Below are positions 43,854 to 54,088 of a DNA stretch of 64,000 nucleotides, in pieces. The position numbers and the translations under genes are program-made. Each line of letters opens with the position of its first letter. The first letter of the stretch is position 1. Origin of the DNA: Alphaproteobacteria bacterium. Its GTDB lineage: Bacteria > Pseudomonadota > Alphaproteobacteria > UBA2136 > UBA6156. Location: assembly GCA_027485835.1 (NCBI GenBank), contig JAIXQG010000001.1, positions 319,902 to 383,901 of the forward strand. Reading direction: 5' to 3'. A model generated the notes under the pieces. That model did no database searches, had not been told where the DNA came from, and saw nothing but the letters and a program-made list of their open reading frames with translations.

Positions 43854-45128
43854 TTAGGACTGGATGGAGGTTGTAAGCTCGTTCAGGCGGCTCATGTTGT
43901 GGGAGATGTTATGGATCATGCTCGACTGTTGCTCTGTCGCGGCGGCGATGGTGGCGGTATCGGAATCGACCACGTTTACTAGAGAGCGAATTTGCCCCAG
44001 CGCCTGCGAAACATTGGACGACATGGTTTGGATATCGCGGATCTTTTGATAGATATCGGCCGTGGAGCGGCTGGTTTGGGTTGCCAGTTTTTTCACTTCG
44101 TCGGCCACGACCGAGAAGCCCCTGCCCGCATCGCCTGCGCGGGCCGCTTCGATCGCCGCGTTGAGCGATAGTAGGTTGATCTGGTTCGATATTTCGTCAA
44201 TAAGCGTCACCACTTCTCCCATGGTTTCGGTCGCGCCTTGCAAATTGCCCACCACCTTTTCTGCTGAATAGGTTTGCGTGGCCACGCTCTGCACCGACTC
44301 TCGCATACCGCTCATGCTGCGGGAGATATCGCTGATCGATGCGGTGATTTCGCCTGTCGACTGGCTAACCGTGCGGACAATGCTCACGGTTTCGTTAGTC
44401 AGGTTTTCCTTTTCGGTAATATCCGTGGCGTACTTCACAATTTTATAAAGTTGACCGCTGGTGGTATAGAACGGGTTGTAGGAAGCCTGCAGGATAATGG
44501 ACTTGCCGCCTTTGCCATAACGCTGGAAGCGGCCGGCTTGAAAATCACCACGGCCCAGGGCAGTCCAGAACTCCTTGTACTCGCGGCTTTGGGCGTAGTC
44601 TGCGCCCACAAACATGCTATGATGTTTGCCCACCACTTCTTCTGGCGAGTAGCCCATGGTTTTGTAGAAGGCTTCGTTAGCCTCGATAATCGTGCCATCG
44701 AGATTAAAATGAATGACGGCCTGCGTGCGGTTGAGAGCCTCGTTCATTTTTTGGGTTTGGAGGGTGATATCCACCGCGAGCTTCACTACACGGTAGACCT
44801 TGCCGCTGGAATCCTTCAGCGGATTGTAGGTGGCCTGAATGTTGACCTTGCGGTTGTTTTTGCCGAGGCGCAGATATTGGCCGCTATGGAACTCACCTTC
44901 CTGCAGATGCTGCCAAAACGCGGCGTACGATGGTAAATCGGCCAGACCTTTCGGCATAAACATGCGGTGATGCTGGCCCTGAATTTCGGAGAGGGTATAG
45001 CCAACAGTGTTCAGAAAGTTCTCATTCGCCCACAGGATGGTACCATCCGGTTTGAAATGTATGATTGCCTGACTTTTATCGAGAGCTTGCAGTAAACTAC
45101 GTTCAACAGATGTAGTGAGGCCGAAAAT
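43854..45128 (-). CDS. Soluble PAS chemoreceptor (MCP), probable ATT start
   Basis: The first ATG (44963) would cut the first PAS domain. The frame is open without any ATG, GTG or TTG back to a stop at 45144-45146. Starting at ATT (45128) gives a 424-residue protein whose N-terminus ([13 protein letters not shown]) matches the usual MFG-type start of this receptor class. Two PAS domains follow (about 15-130 and 140-245). The MCP signalling region has [32 protein letters not shown]. No membrane segment is present, so it is a cytoplasmic receptor, possibly sensing redox or small ligands. Alternatives are a CTG start at 45092 or a sequencing error. Confidence 0.82.
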   Translation of the reverse strand: MFGLTTSVERSLLQALDKSQAIIHFKPDGTILWANENFLNTVGYTLSEIQGQHHRMFMPKGLADLPSYAAFWQHLQEGEFHSGQYLRLGKNNRKVNIQATYNPLKDSSGKVYRVVKLAVDITLQTQKMNEALNRTQAVIHFNLDGTIIEANEAFYKTMGYSPEEVVGKHHSMFVGADYAQSREYKEFWTALGRGDFQAGRFQRYGKGGKSIILQASYNPFYTTSGQLYKIVKYATDITEKENLTNETVSIVRTVSQSTGEITASISDISRSMSGMRESVQSVATQTYSAEKVVGNLQGATETMGEVVTLIDEISNQINLLSLNAAIEAARAGDAGRGFSVVADEVKKLATQTSRSTADIYQKIRDIQTMSSNVSQALGQIRSLVNVVDSDTATIAAATEQQSSMIHNISHNMSRLNELTTSIQS

Positions 45129-45392
45129 TTCCGAGGGTCTTTCTTATTGGAGGTCTATATTCCCCAGCCAAACGGTGAGCACAAGATTTCGTTTCTTACG
45201 AAAACTTCAAAATAAGACCCTCTGTATCATATATACGACAATCGCCGATTTTCGAGAAAACGAAGCGCGTACACTTTTTTATTGCGGAGGCCGTTTGAGA
45301 ATGGTTATATTTGGAATTGCAATGATGCACACAAACACCCGTACCGCCGTAACGCCCTCGTTTTGGGGCTACCGTTGGTATTTCGCTTTTTA
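45129..45392. other. Gene-free intergenic region between chemoreceptor and small gene
   Basis: No convincing gene. It holds a short inverted repeat TTTCGT-TTCTT-ACGAAA (45187-45203), AT-rich promoter-like stretches for the divergent chemoreceptor gene, and then leads into leader copy B. Confidence 0.5.
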
Positions 45393-45492
45393 AGCGGGTT
45401 GGTTTGGTGCACGGCATTTAGTTCTTCGAGTAAGTAATCTCAATTTTCTGAAAACCGGTGGGCCAGACCCACCTGAAAGCCATGGAGCCATC
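45393..45492 (+). promoter_or_regulatory. Leader copy B with covarying hairpin
   Basis: This is related to leader A: GGTTGGTTTGGTG, then hairpin stem GGTGGG/CCCACC with the same CCAGA loop (45457-45473), a GAAA run, SD GGAG (45484-45487) and the ATG at 45493. Two stem pairs swap order relative to copy A while base pairing is kept. Confidence 0.6.
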
Positions 45493-45825
45493 ATGTCGAG
45501 TACCGACGTTACCGTTTCGCCCAAGCGTGCCATGCTTATGGAAACCCAGCGCCGCAAGGCCTGCAACAACCTGCGCAGCATCCATCTTGATGCCGTGAAA
45601 GACCCCGAACTGACCGCCTTACTGATGCAACTTAAGCTACAGGCCCAGAACCTGCAGAAGTTGCCGCCCCAGCGCGACAACGATTGCCGGTACTGGCTGT
45701 TCAGGCAAACGTTCATCATTCTGCTCAACTACGACAGGCCGCCCGCCACCGTGCGCAGCCGGAGGGTTTACAACCTGATGGTGGCGCGTGCCGAAGCGCT
45801 ACAGGACCTGATGCCCCGCAAGTGA
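45493..45825 (+). CDS. Small basic helical hypothetical protein with shared leader
   Basis: This 110-residue protein is basic and helical with many Arg/Lys and Leu (RRKACNNLRSIHLD, LLMQLKLQAQNLQKL), and a CRYWLFRQTFIILL segment. It could bind nucleic acid but no motif supports this. It follows leader copy B and is the first of two small plus-strand genes ending at a terminator. Confidence 0.6.
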   Translation: MSSTDVTVSPKRAMLMETQRRKACNNLRSIHLDAVKDPELTALLMQLKLQAQNLQKLPPQRDNDCRYWLFRQTFIILLNYDRPPATVRSRRVYNLMVARAEALQDLMPRK

Positions 45826-45863
45826 AAAATACGTGCCTGACCCCAGACAACGAGGTGACTGAC

Positions 45864-46217
45864 ATGACTTACTTTGTAAAACACGCGACCGGCAAAAAGC
45901 GCCAACCGTGGATGCCGCAGCATCTGCCCGAGGCTTCCGCCTACAGCGAAAGAGCACTTGCGGAGCAGAGGATTTTGCTGGCCCGCGAGGCTTTCGATAT
46001 CGATCTGTCTTCTGTGGAGCATGATTTGCGCCAGCGGGGCATCGCCCTGAAGGATGGCCTGCTTGCTTACATCCAACTGGCCAGTGCCGAGTATGAGAGG
46101 ATGATTGAGACGCGCTATGCCCAACTGAGCGAGCAGGTACTGCAGTCGGGTAAGCCAACTCCGGTTGCCTTGCAGCGCTTTATGACTGCCGTGAAGGCGA
46201 TGATGACGGCTGAATAA
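45864..46217 (+). CDS. Small helical hypothetical protein
   Basis: The ATG at 45864 follows CGAGGTG, giving 117 residues. An N-terminal HATGKKRQPW basic stretch leads into long helices (SERALAEQRILLAREAF, KDGLLAYIQLASAEYERMIE). No known family. It lies 38 bp after the 45493 gene and is probably cotranscribed with it. Confidence 0.6.
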   Translation: MTYFVKHATGKKRQPWMPQHLPEASAYSERALAEQRILLAREAFDIDLSSVEHDLRQRGIALKDGLLAYIQLASAEYERMIETRYAQLSEQVLQSGKPTPVALQRFMTAVKAMMTAE

Positions 46218-46234
46218 GCCATACCAAATACGTT

Positions 46235-46262
46235 GAGGGCCCTGCTGGGCCCTTTTCGTTTT
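46235..46262 (+). terminator. Rho-independent terminator
   Basis: AGGGCCC-TGCT-GGGCCCT followed by TTTCGTTTTT, convergent with the CinA-like gene. Confidence 0.88.
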
Positions 46263-46275
46263 TGTATCAGACTAT

Positions 46276-47010
46276 TTACGCGGCGCGGATTTCGGCGCCG
46301 TGCTCGGCGAGCATGCTGGAGATGGCTTCGAAGGCGGCTTCCACCTCGGCGGCGTTGGTGCCGCGTGCCACCAGTGCTGTGCCTGCGCGGCCTTCTATGC
46401 GGTAGGGGTAGCTGCCGATATCGAGATTGGGATAACGGTTCTGGATGGCTTCCAAGCTCTCGGCAATCTGGCTTTCCATCGCCCAGACATCGACCTGACG
46501 GGTATGGGTCGGTTGGCCGTGCTGGAGCATGGGAAGTGCGGCTTCCAACATAATGTGCATCACGCGCGGGAGGCCAGCCAGCACGATCACGTTCTCCATA
46601 ATGCAGCCCGGAGCGAATTGCTCTCCGTGCCAAACCACGCGGGCGCCGGCGGGGTAATCCGCCATCCGCAAATTGGCGGCATTGGTGCGGGCGGCGTAGT
46701 ATTCGCGCAGTTTAGCTTCTACCTGAATATTCCGCTCCACCGCCACTCCAAAGGCTTTAGAGAGGCTGGGAATGGTGATGTCGTCGTGCGTAGGGCCAAT
46801 ACCGCCGGTGGTGAACAGGTAGGTGTATTTGGCACGCAGCGTGTTTACGGCGTCGATAATTTCCTCTTCACGGTCGCGTACTACGCGGCATTCGGCCAGT
46901 GTAATGCCGATATCGGCCAGGCGGCGGGCGATGTGGTTAAGGTTGCTGTCGGCGGTACGGCCGGAGAGGATTTCGTTACCGATGATAAGGATGGCGGCGG
47001 TGGGATTCAT
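46276..47010 (-). CDS. CinA N-terminal domain/molybdopterin-binding-like protein
   Basis: This 244-residue protein has the MoCF-biosynthesis/CinA fold: AAILIIGNEILSGRTADSN, then TTGGIGPTHDDIT, the family's signature Gly-rich loop, and LAGLPRVMHIMLE. It lacks the C-terminal nicotinamide-nucleotide amidase domain of full CinA. Standalone forms like this are common in Alphaproteobacteria. A role in nucleotide-cofactor salvage is possible but the substrate is unproven. Confidence 0.88.
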   Translation of the reverse strand: MNPTAAILIIGNEILSGRTADSNLNHIARRLADIGITLAECRVVRDREEEIIDAVNTLRAKYTYLFTTGGIGPTHDDITIPSLSKAFGVAVERNIQVEAKLREYYAARTNAANLRMADYPAGARVVWHGEQFAPGCIMENVIVLAGLPRVMHIMLEAALPMLQHGQPTHTRQVDVWAMESQIAESLEAIQNRYPNLDIGSYPYRIEGRAGTALVARGTNAAEVEAAFEAISSMLAEHGAEIRAA

Positions 47011-47016
47011 GGTCTT

Positions 47017-47346
47017 TTAGTGTTTCGTATCTTGTGTTTTTGTTGTCTGGGCGTCTGTTTCGGTTTTGCTATTAAATCCAAGATCTCTTTTTAAATCGTC
47101 CAGAAGGTTGCCGGTGGTTTCTTGTGATACCTCATTAGGAATTTTGAGGGTAACCTTCCAAATTGTATAAACTGCCAATACCCCAAAAATGAATGCTTTA
47201 TGCCATGAGATGGGTTCTGCCGCCTCACAGGTTATACACTGCTGGACATATAGCAAATACGCCGCGGGAGCAAAACACGCCGCGTATAAAAACCTTTTGC
47301 CGATATTTTTACGTTCGAATGTTTGGCGAGGGTTTTGCTTAAGCAT
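47017..47346 (-). CDS. Small membrane protein, unknown
   Basis: This 109-residue protein has two predicted membrane helices (about 20-36 and 49-66) and a Thr/Lys-rich cytoplasmic tail. No family recognised. Its start overlaps the stop of the exonuclease gene by 8 bp, so it is cotranscribed with it. Confidence 0.58.
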   Translation of the reverse strand: MLKQNPRQTFERKNIGKRFLYAACFAPAAYLLYVQQCITCEAAEPISWHKAFIFGVLAVYTIWKVTLKIPNEVSQETTGNLLDDLKRDLGFNSKTETDAQTTKTQDTKH

Positions 47347-48151
47347 GACTCCACGCCTCCAGGAATTGTGTCAGGTGCGGGCGTTTGGGGCCTTCTTTGG
47401 CGAGGTATTCGCGCACTTTTTCGAACTCGTCGTGCAGGATTTCGGTAGGCAGAATGCCGCCCAAATGCTGGTGGTGGAGGTAGAGCAGATAGGTGTTGAG
47501 CACGTCGGTCTCGCAGTAATCGCGGATGCCTTGCATTTCGCCTCGGAGGTGCATTTCGTAGACCTTGGCGCCGGAAACGTCGAGTTTGCCAGGGAGGCCT
47601 GCGAGGGTGCAGACTTCGTCCAGCTTCGGCATGGCGCGGTAAGAGCCGAACATTTCAGCGAGGTCGGCATGGTAGGCCAGCGCGTTTTTGCTGTGGTAGT
47701 TGTCCCACTTGCTGAACAGGTGGTTCATGAACCATTTGGCGGGAATGTGGTGATGGAGGGCGCGGAGCTTGAGCACGGGGTTGTCGAACCCTAACCCGTT
47801 GAAGCTGACGAGGCGCAGTTGCTCCCGCGCGCCGAACTCGAAGAACTTGCGCAGAAGGGTTTCTTCGTCGTCGTTCTCTTCGCCAATGCAGCCCACTTTG
47901 CGGAAGTGGTAGGTTTCGCCGTTGCCGTCATACTCAATATCCGCCAGCAGGCAGCCAATCGCTACAATTTTGTGGAAGCATGGGCGGGGAAAGTCAGAGC
48001 CCGTAGAGCTTGCCGCGCGGTGTACGGCGTAGATGTGTTCTACTACCTGCAAGTCGTCCATCCCCGCGGTATCCTCCGGCCACATTTTACGCGCCAGATG
48101 GAGGTCGGGGACGGTTTCGAGATCGAAGACAAGGAGTTTGCGTGGAGCCAT
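47339..48151 (-). CDS. Predicted 3'-5' exonuclease (PolB-like DEDDy domain)
   Basis: With the start at the ATG at 48151 (MAPRKLLVFDLETVPD), this encodes 270 residues. It has the DEDD exonuclease residues: FDLETVPD (Asp10, Glu12), SFNGLGFDNPVL and YCETDVLNTYLLYL with the Tyr-x3-Asp of the DEDDy class. It resembles the standalone PolB exonuclease-domain family. It likely trims DNA or RNA 3' ends; partner unknown. Confidence 0.85.
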   Translation of the reverse strand: MAPRKLLVFDLETVPDLHLARKMWPEDTAGMDDLQVVEHIYAVHRAASSTGSDFPRPCFHKIVAIGCLLADIEYDGNGETYHFRKVGCIGEENDDEETLLRKFFEFGAREQLRLVSFNGLGFDNPVLKLRALHHHIPAKWFMNHLFSKWDNYHSKNALAYHADLAEMFGSYRAMPKLDEVCTLAGLPGKLDVSGAKVYEMHLRGEMQGIRDYCETDVLNTYLLYLHHQHLGGILPTEILHDEFEKVREYLAKEGPKRPHLTQFLEAWSHA

Positions 48152-48208
48152 GCCCCACTTTTGCGCGCTTGCTGGCGTATGTCGAGGGGTTTGTGCTAAA
48201 GAGTGGCT

Positions 48209-48898
48209 ATGAGCACGACATTTACGCTTCCCTTCGCTACCCCGCTGGTACGTTGGGAGTTCGACCGCCGCGAGAAGCGCTTTTTCATGTATGGCTGTGA
48301 AGAAGGCCAGATTGCCCACTGCCCCAACACCGGCAGCATGATGGGTTTGCTGGACGCCAAAGCCGTGTGGGTAACCCCCTACCCTTTGGAAAGTGGCCGC
48401 AAGCTACTGTTTGGCGCCGAGATGATGGAGTTGGCGGATGGCACGCTGGTGGGCATCAATACCCAGCTCCCCAACAAACTGGCGGCGGGGACTATTGCGG
48501 CGGGGATGGTGGAAGGCGTTACCGGCGACATAAAGATGGAAGTGAAGTTTGACGCTAAGACGCGGTTTGACCTGAAGGTGGGTGAAACATGGGTTGAGGT
48601 GAAAAACGTGACGTTGGCGGAGAACGGTGTGGCGTTGTTCCCCGATGCCAAAACCGAGCGCGGAGCCAAGCACCTGCGCGAGCTGCAAGGCATTGTAGAG
48701 CTCGGTGGGAGCGCGCTTCAGGTCTATATGGTGCAGCGGGCCGATTGTACGACGTTTAGCCCCTCTGACGTGATTGACCCGCCTTATACGGCGGCATTGC
48801 GCTCGGCCATGCAGGCAGGCGTACGGGCGGTGGCGCTGGGCTGTACCCTTACAAAACATGGCATTACGGTTGACCGAACCCTACCGGTTGTGGTGTAA
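48209..48898 (+). CDS. sfsA: Sugar fermentation stimulation protein SfsA (nuclease-like fold)
   Basis: The start at the ATG at 48209 (MSTTFTLPFATPL) gives 229 residues. It has SfsA motifs: RREKRFFMYG, HCPNTGSMMGLL, the nuclease-like D-x-K core in ETWVEVKNVTLAENGVALFPDAKTERGAKHL and FSPSDVIDP. SfsA binds DNA and is reported to affect sugar-utilisation genes; the fold is related to PD-(D/E)XK nucleases. It is followed directly by map. Confidence 0.93.
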   Translation: MSTTFTLPFATPLVRWEFDRREKRFFMYGCEEGQIAHCPNTGSMMGLLDAKAVWVTPYPLESGRKLLFGAEMMELADGTLVGINTQLPNKLAAGTIAAGMVEGVTGDIKMEVKFDAKTRFDLKVGETWVEVKNVTLAENGVALFPDAKTERGAKHLRELQGIVELGGSALQVYMVQRADCTTFSPSDVIDPPYTAALRSAMQAGVRAVALGCTLTKHGITVDRTLPVVV

Positions 48899-48905
48899 GA
48901 AACCC

Positions 48906-49691
48906 ATGAAAATGGTCCCGAAAAACTCCGTAGAACTGCAAAAGATGCGCGCCGCCGGGCGTATGGCCGCCATGGTGCTGGATTACATTACCGATTTTGT
49001 GGTGGAAGGCGCCAACACGCTGGATTTGGATGCGAAGATCGAGAAGTTTATTGTTGATAACGGCGCGAAGAGCGCGACCATCGGCTACAAAGGCTACAAG
49101 CACGCCAGCTGCATTAGTTTAAACGACGTGGTGTGCCACGGGATACCCAGCAAGAACATCGTACTGAAGAACGGCGATATTCTGAATATTGACGTGACCG
49201 TGATTGTGGATGGCTTTTATGGCGACACCAGCCGGATGTACTGGATTGGTGAAGTGAGCGAAACCGCCAAGAAGCTGACCCGCGTGACGTATGAAGCGAT
49301 GATGGCGGGTATTAACACGGTGAAGGCCGGTTTGCCGCTGAACGAGATTGGCAACGCAATTGACGCGCACACCAGTCCCTACGGCTACGGCATTGTGCGC
49401 GAGTATTGCGGGCATGGGTTGGGGCGGAAATTCCATGAAGACCCGATGGTGCTGCACTACGCCACGCACAACCCTAAAGCGCCGCTATTGCGCAAGGGCA
49501 TAACCTTTACCGTGGAGCCGATGATTAACACCGGCACGTGGCGCACCTTTACCGAGGCCGATGGCTGGACGGTGAAGACGGCCGATGGCGGGCTTTCCGC
49601 CCAGTTTGAGCACAGTGTGGCCGTGACCGAGGATGGGGTTGAGATTTTGACGCTGAGCCCGATGGGTTACACCCAGCCGCCCTATAAGTAG
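48906..49691 (+). CDS. map: Methionine aminopeptidase, type I
   Basis: The start at the ATG at 48906, 7 bp after sfsA, gives 261 residues. The metal-binding residues of the pita-bread fold are in place: NIDVTVIVDGFYGDTSR (two Asp), CGHGLGRKFHEDP (His), FTVEPMI (Glu) and QFEHSVAVT (Glu). It removes the N-terminal Met from nascent proteins. Cotranscribed with sfsA and ends at a terminator. Confidence 0.96.
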   Translation: MKMVPKNSVELQKMRAAGRMAAMVLDYITDFVVEGANTLDLDAKIEKFIVDNGAKSATIGYKGYKHASCISLNDVVCHGIPSKNIVLKNGDILNIDVTVIVDGFYGDTSRMYWIGEVSETAKKLTRVTYEAMMAGINTVKAGLPLNEIGNAIDAHTSPYGYGIVREYCGHGLGRKFHEDPMVLHYATHNPKAPLLRKGITFTVEPMINTGTWRTFTEADGWTVKTADGGLSAQFEHSVAVTEDGVEILTLSPMGYTQPPYK

Positions 49692-49700
49692 GCGGTGATG

Positions 49701-49725
49701 GAGCGGCGGTGGCCGCTCTTTTTTT
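49701..49725 (+). terminator. Rho-independent terminator after map
   Basis: GAGCGGC and GCCGCTC pair around a short loop followed by seven T. Confidence 0.88.
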
Positions 49726-49758
49726 GCTATGAGAGCCTTGGTTTGTTAGGCTTAGCGT

Positions 49759-50436
49759 ATGGTTGAGCACAGTAACGGCGGACACAGAGAGCGTTTGCGG
49801 GCGCGGTTTGCGGGTACTTTGGGTGCCGGTGTGGCCGATTACGAATTGCTGGAGTTGGCGCTGACGTTTGCGATTCCGCGAAAAGACGTGAAGCCGATTG
49901 CTAAAGAGATGCTGCGCACGTTTGGCTCACTTTCCAACGTGATGGTGGCGACGCCCGAGCAGTTGGGGGCTGTGAAGGGGTTGGGCCCCTCGTCTGTGGT
50001 GTTTATTCAGGTGGTGCAGCAGTTGGCGCTGCGCGTGCGGCGGGAGAAGTTGGTGGGGCAGCCGGTGCTGGCCAGCCGTTTGGAGCTGATGGACTACCTG
50101 TACACCAAGTTTGCGCAGTGCACGCGGGAGGAATTCCATGTGCTGTATCTGGATGCAAAAATGAAGCTGTTGGCCGATGAAATGCTGTTTGCGGGGACGC
50201 TGCATGAGATTGCGACCAGCCCGCGCGACATTTTAAAGCGCGCGCTAGAGCTGAATGCTAGCGGGTTGATTGTGGCGCACAACCACCCCAGTGGCAGCCC
50301 CGACCCGAGTGGGCCGGATGAGATGTTTACGATGATGTTGGTACAAGCCGCTGCCGCGCTGGGCGTGGATGTGCACGACCATGTGATTGTGGGGACGGAG
50401 AACCATTATTCGTTTAAGGGTGGGGGGAAGATGTAA
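49759..50436 (+). CDS. radC: RadC-family JAMM protein
   Basis: This 225-residue protein has an N-terminal helix-hairpin-helix region (VKGLGPSSV) and a C-terminal MPN/JAMM domain with AHNHPSGSPDPSGPD (His174, His176, Asp187). The family was named for DNA repair, but its true enzymatic role is unsettled; some members are linked to mobile-element or antiphage contexts. It forms its own short transcript between terminators. Confidence 0.92.
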   Translation: MVEHSNGGHRERLRARFAGTLGAGVADYELLELALTFAIPRKDVKPIAKEMLRTFGSLSNVMVATPEQLGAVKGLGPSSVVFIQVVQQLALRVRREKLVGQPVLASRLELMDYLYTKFAQCTREEFHVLYLDAKMKLLADEMLFAGTLHEIATSPRDILKRALELNASGLIVAHNHPSGSPDPSGPDEMFTMMLVQAAAALGVDVHDHVIVGTENHYSFKGGGKM

Positions 50437-50554
50437 TGTCAGGCATTGCATTTTTGGAGAGTTCTATAAAATAACGGCATATTTTTGGCGCACATGGTTT
50501 TTTGTCCGACATTCCGTCGACACCTTGCGCTGCATTTCCTGAAGGGAGATTACT

Positions 50555-50767
50555 ATGCGTACAGTCGCAAAACGCCGCTTTATCGCACTGACTATCATGG
50601 CACTATTCACCATGATGTTGTTGATCACCATGATTTTTGGTGAGAACGCCGCGCACCAGATTGTGTGCGGTATCGGGCTGTTGGTTGTCGCATTCGGCAC
50701 GGTGTTTGTATTGAAGCGAATTCAGCCGAATTTCATCAAGTTCGGCCGCGATGGGTATATTAAATAA
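50555..50767 (+). CDS. Small two-helix membrane protein
   Basis: This 70-residue protein starts at the ATG at 50555 after a strong GAAGGGAG site. It has two membrane helices (about 9-30 and 34-53) and a basic tail. No family recognised. Terminator follows directly. Confidence 0.66.
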   Translation: MRTVAKRRFIALTIMALFTMMLLITMIFGENAAHQIVCGIGLLVVAFGTVFVLKRIQPNFIKFGRDGYIK

Positions 50768-50773
50768 GCGGTG

Positions 50774-50808
50774 GCGGGGGTTCTTTTGGAACCTCCGCCC
50801 CTTTTTTG
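50774..50808 (+). terminator. Rho-independent terminator
   Basis: GGCGGGGGTTC and GAACCTCCGCC form an imperfect 11-bp stem with a TTTTG loop, followed by CCTTTTTT. Confidence 0.9.
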
Positions 50809-50811
50809 TGG

Positions 50812-52416
<1,605 letters not shown>

Positions 52417-52464
52417 GGGGGGAGTCTGTGACTCCGCCCCAAAATTGTCAAGAAAACGGCGGCC

Positions 52465-52641
52465 CTAGTTGCCGAGTTCTTTGGTAGTTGAACTGATTGC
52501 GCCGGTCATGTCGGTGACAGTTTTTTTGTCGACGGATTGAATCGCTAAGTAAATAGCGCCAATCGCCAGAATGACGATAATACAGTTCCAGATGCCACCC
52601 CCTTGCGGGGCGGAATTGTCTTCGTGTTTAACGTTCGCCAT
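52465..52641 (-). CDS. Small single-pass membrane protein
   Basis: The start at the ATG at 52641 follows GGAGGAG, giving 58 residues with one membrane helix (about 17-36) and a Thr/Ser-rich tail. It lies between the ABC ATPase and the cyclo-ligase gene on the same strand. No known family; the strong SD supports translation. Confidence 0.66.
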   Translation of the reverse strand: MANVKHEDNSAPQGGGIWNCIIVILAIGAIYLAIQSVDKKTVTDMTGAISSTTKELGN

Positions 52642-52736
52642 GGGGACTCCTCCTTTTGGCAGATTTGCTCGGCGACATATATACACCAAATGCAAAAAGC
52701 TGCCAATGTGGCAGCTACAGCGCACTCGAGTTGTTT

Positions 52737-53366
52737 TTAGCGCGGTTTGCAGGTGATGATTTCTTTGCCCGTTACAATATAATTCAATTGAGTATCGTGG
52801 GCTTCGGCGGGGAAGTCGGGGATTTCCAATTCGGTAAAGCAGACGCCGATAGTGACGACGGGCTGCTTGAGCATGGCCAGCGTGCGGTCGAAATAGCCGC
52901 CGCCGCTACCGAGGCGGTAGCCTGCGCGGTTGTAGCCCACCATGGGCATGACGATGACGGAGGGGATGATTTCCGGCCCCGTAGCCGCGGGAATGCCGAG
53001 GGCGTCGGGCTCCAGCGGGCGGCCTTTGTTCCAGATATTGAACACCAGCGGGTGGCCGCGTTGCACCACGCGCGGCAGGCAGACGGTTTGGTTGGCTTGC
53101 CAGAGGTCCTCTACCAGCAACGTAAGGTCTACTTCGCTTTGGCGGGGGATATAGAGGCTGACGACGGTGGGAGTGAGGTCGGCAATAAGGGAGCGCACGA
53201 GATTGGCGGCTTTGAAATGAGTGGTGCTGGCAAGGTCGGCCGGAATGACGTGGCGGCGATGCTTGAACATGCTGCGTAGCAGCTGTTTTTCGGCTCTCTG
53301 CAAGGTTTTAGGCGCCTTTGGGGCGGCTTGGGCAGAAGCGGAGGTAGGACGGGCCTTGGATTCCAT
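52737..53366 (-). CDS. fau: 5-formyltetrahydrofolate cyclo-ligase
   Basis: The start at the ATG at 53366 (MESKARPTSASAQ) gives 209 residues. The family's C-terminal motif RLGSGGGYFDRTL is present, with VIVMPMVGYNRAGYRLG before it and a basic ATP-binding N-terminal region (LLRSMFKHRRH). It converts 5-formyl-THF to 5,10-methenyl-THF, recycling folate. As in other proteobacteria it neighbours zapA, but the 76-bp gap between them is too short to hold a 6S RNA gene. Confidence 0.92.
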   Translation of the reverse strand: MESKARPTSASAQAAPKAPKTLQRAEKQLLRSMFKHRRHVIPADLASTTHFKAANLVRSLIADLTPTVVSLYIPRQSEVDLTLLVEDLWQANQTVCLPRVVQRGHPLVFNIWNKGRPLEPDALGIPAATGPEIIPSVIVMPMVGYNRAGYRLGSGGGYFDRTLAMLKQPVVTIGVCFTELEIPDFPAEAHDTQLNYIVTGKEIITCKPR

Positions 53367-53442
53367 TCCTGCTAGATGGGTAAGGTGTTGCGATTTTGCA
53401 AGGGCCCGCACGCAGATAAGCCGCAGACGGTACCACATGATT

Positions 53443-53730
53443 TTAATTGGCGATGAGATTCTCAAGGCGCTCGGCCAGCGTGCGGTGGAAATAAGTGACG
53501 GCGGTGGCTTGGTCGTCCAGCTTGCTGTGAGCCTCGGAGAGTTCGGCCATCAGCTGCAAGCAGGTGAGAATCAGCTGGCGGTCGCGGTCGATGTTCGGGT
53601 CGGTCAGCTTCAGCTCGTTCAGCATGGCATCGACACGGGCGGCGAGTGCCTTAAGGCGCGTTTCTTCTCCGGTTGTAGTGGCCAAGCGGTAGTTACGACC
53701 GCCGATGTTGAGGTCGATCATGGAGCTCAT
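53443..53730 (-). CDS. zapA: Cell division protein ZapA
   Basis: This 95-residue protein has the ZapA beta-hairpin start (MIDLNIGGRNYRLATTTGEE) and a long helix that forms a coiled-coil dimer. ZapA bundles FtsZ protofilaments at the division site. The start overlaps the upstream coiled-coil gene by 4 nt, so the two are translationally coupled. Confidence 0.92.
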   Translation of the reverse strand: MSSMIDLNIGGRNYRLATTTGEETRLKALAARVDAMLNELKLTDPNIDRDRQLILTCLQLMAELSEAHSKLDDQATAVTYFHRTLAERLENLIAN

Positions 53731-54005
53731 GCCGCGTCCTCCTGTACCCCGTTTTGTGCCGATTCCGCGAGCTGGTCCTTCAGGCGCACCAACAGCGCGT
53801 TGAGGCGTTCCGATGCCTGCTGGCGAGACGAGCGGAGGCGCTGGTTCTCGAACTGGAGGTTGGCCATGCGGGTTTCGAGGTCGGTATGCGCGGCGCTGTT
53901 GGCGTGGCGGCCGCTGCGCAAGGTGTGCTCCAGCTGACTGAGTATGTCGAGCAAACGCTGCGCCGTGCGCGCGTCGGGCAAATTGGGCGGAAGCTGTGTG
54001 CTCAT
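53727..54005 (-). CDS. Short coiled-coil protein (DUF4164-like), zapA partner
   Basis: This 92-residue protein is almost one long heptad-containing helix (ARTAQRLLDILSQLEHTL, LETRMANLQFENQRLRSS, ASERLNALLVRLKDQL). Short coiled-coil proteins of the DUF4164 type precede zapA in many alphaproteobacteria and may have a ZapB-like structural role. It overlaps zapA by 4 nt. Confidence 0.78.
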   Translation of the reverse strand: MSTQLPPNLPDARTAQRLLDILSQLEHTLRSGRHANSAAHTDLETRMANLQFENQRLRSSRQQASERLNALLVRLKDQLAESAQNGVQEDAA

Positions 54006-54088
54006 TGTAGTGCCCCCCGTTTGTTACTCACATCTTTCAGTGAAGGTTAAAATGTGCGACAACGGCTTGCAACAAGAACCGTACAAAG

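Noticed and set aside
45115-45393. 92-residue plus-strand frame
   Set aside because: No SD, unusual composition, and it overlaps the chemoreceptor's 5' end and an intergenic region with regulatory features.
53367-53442. Possible 6S RNA between zapA and the cyclo-ligase gene
   Set aside because: The gap is only 76 bp, too short for a 6S RNA, and shows no rod-like pairing.
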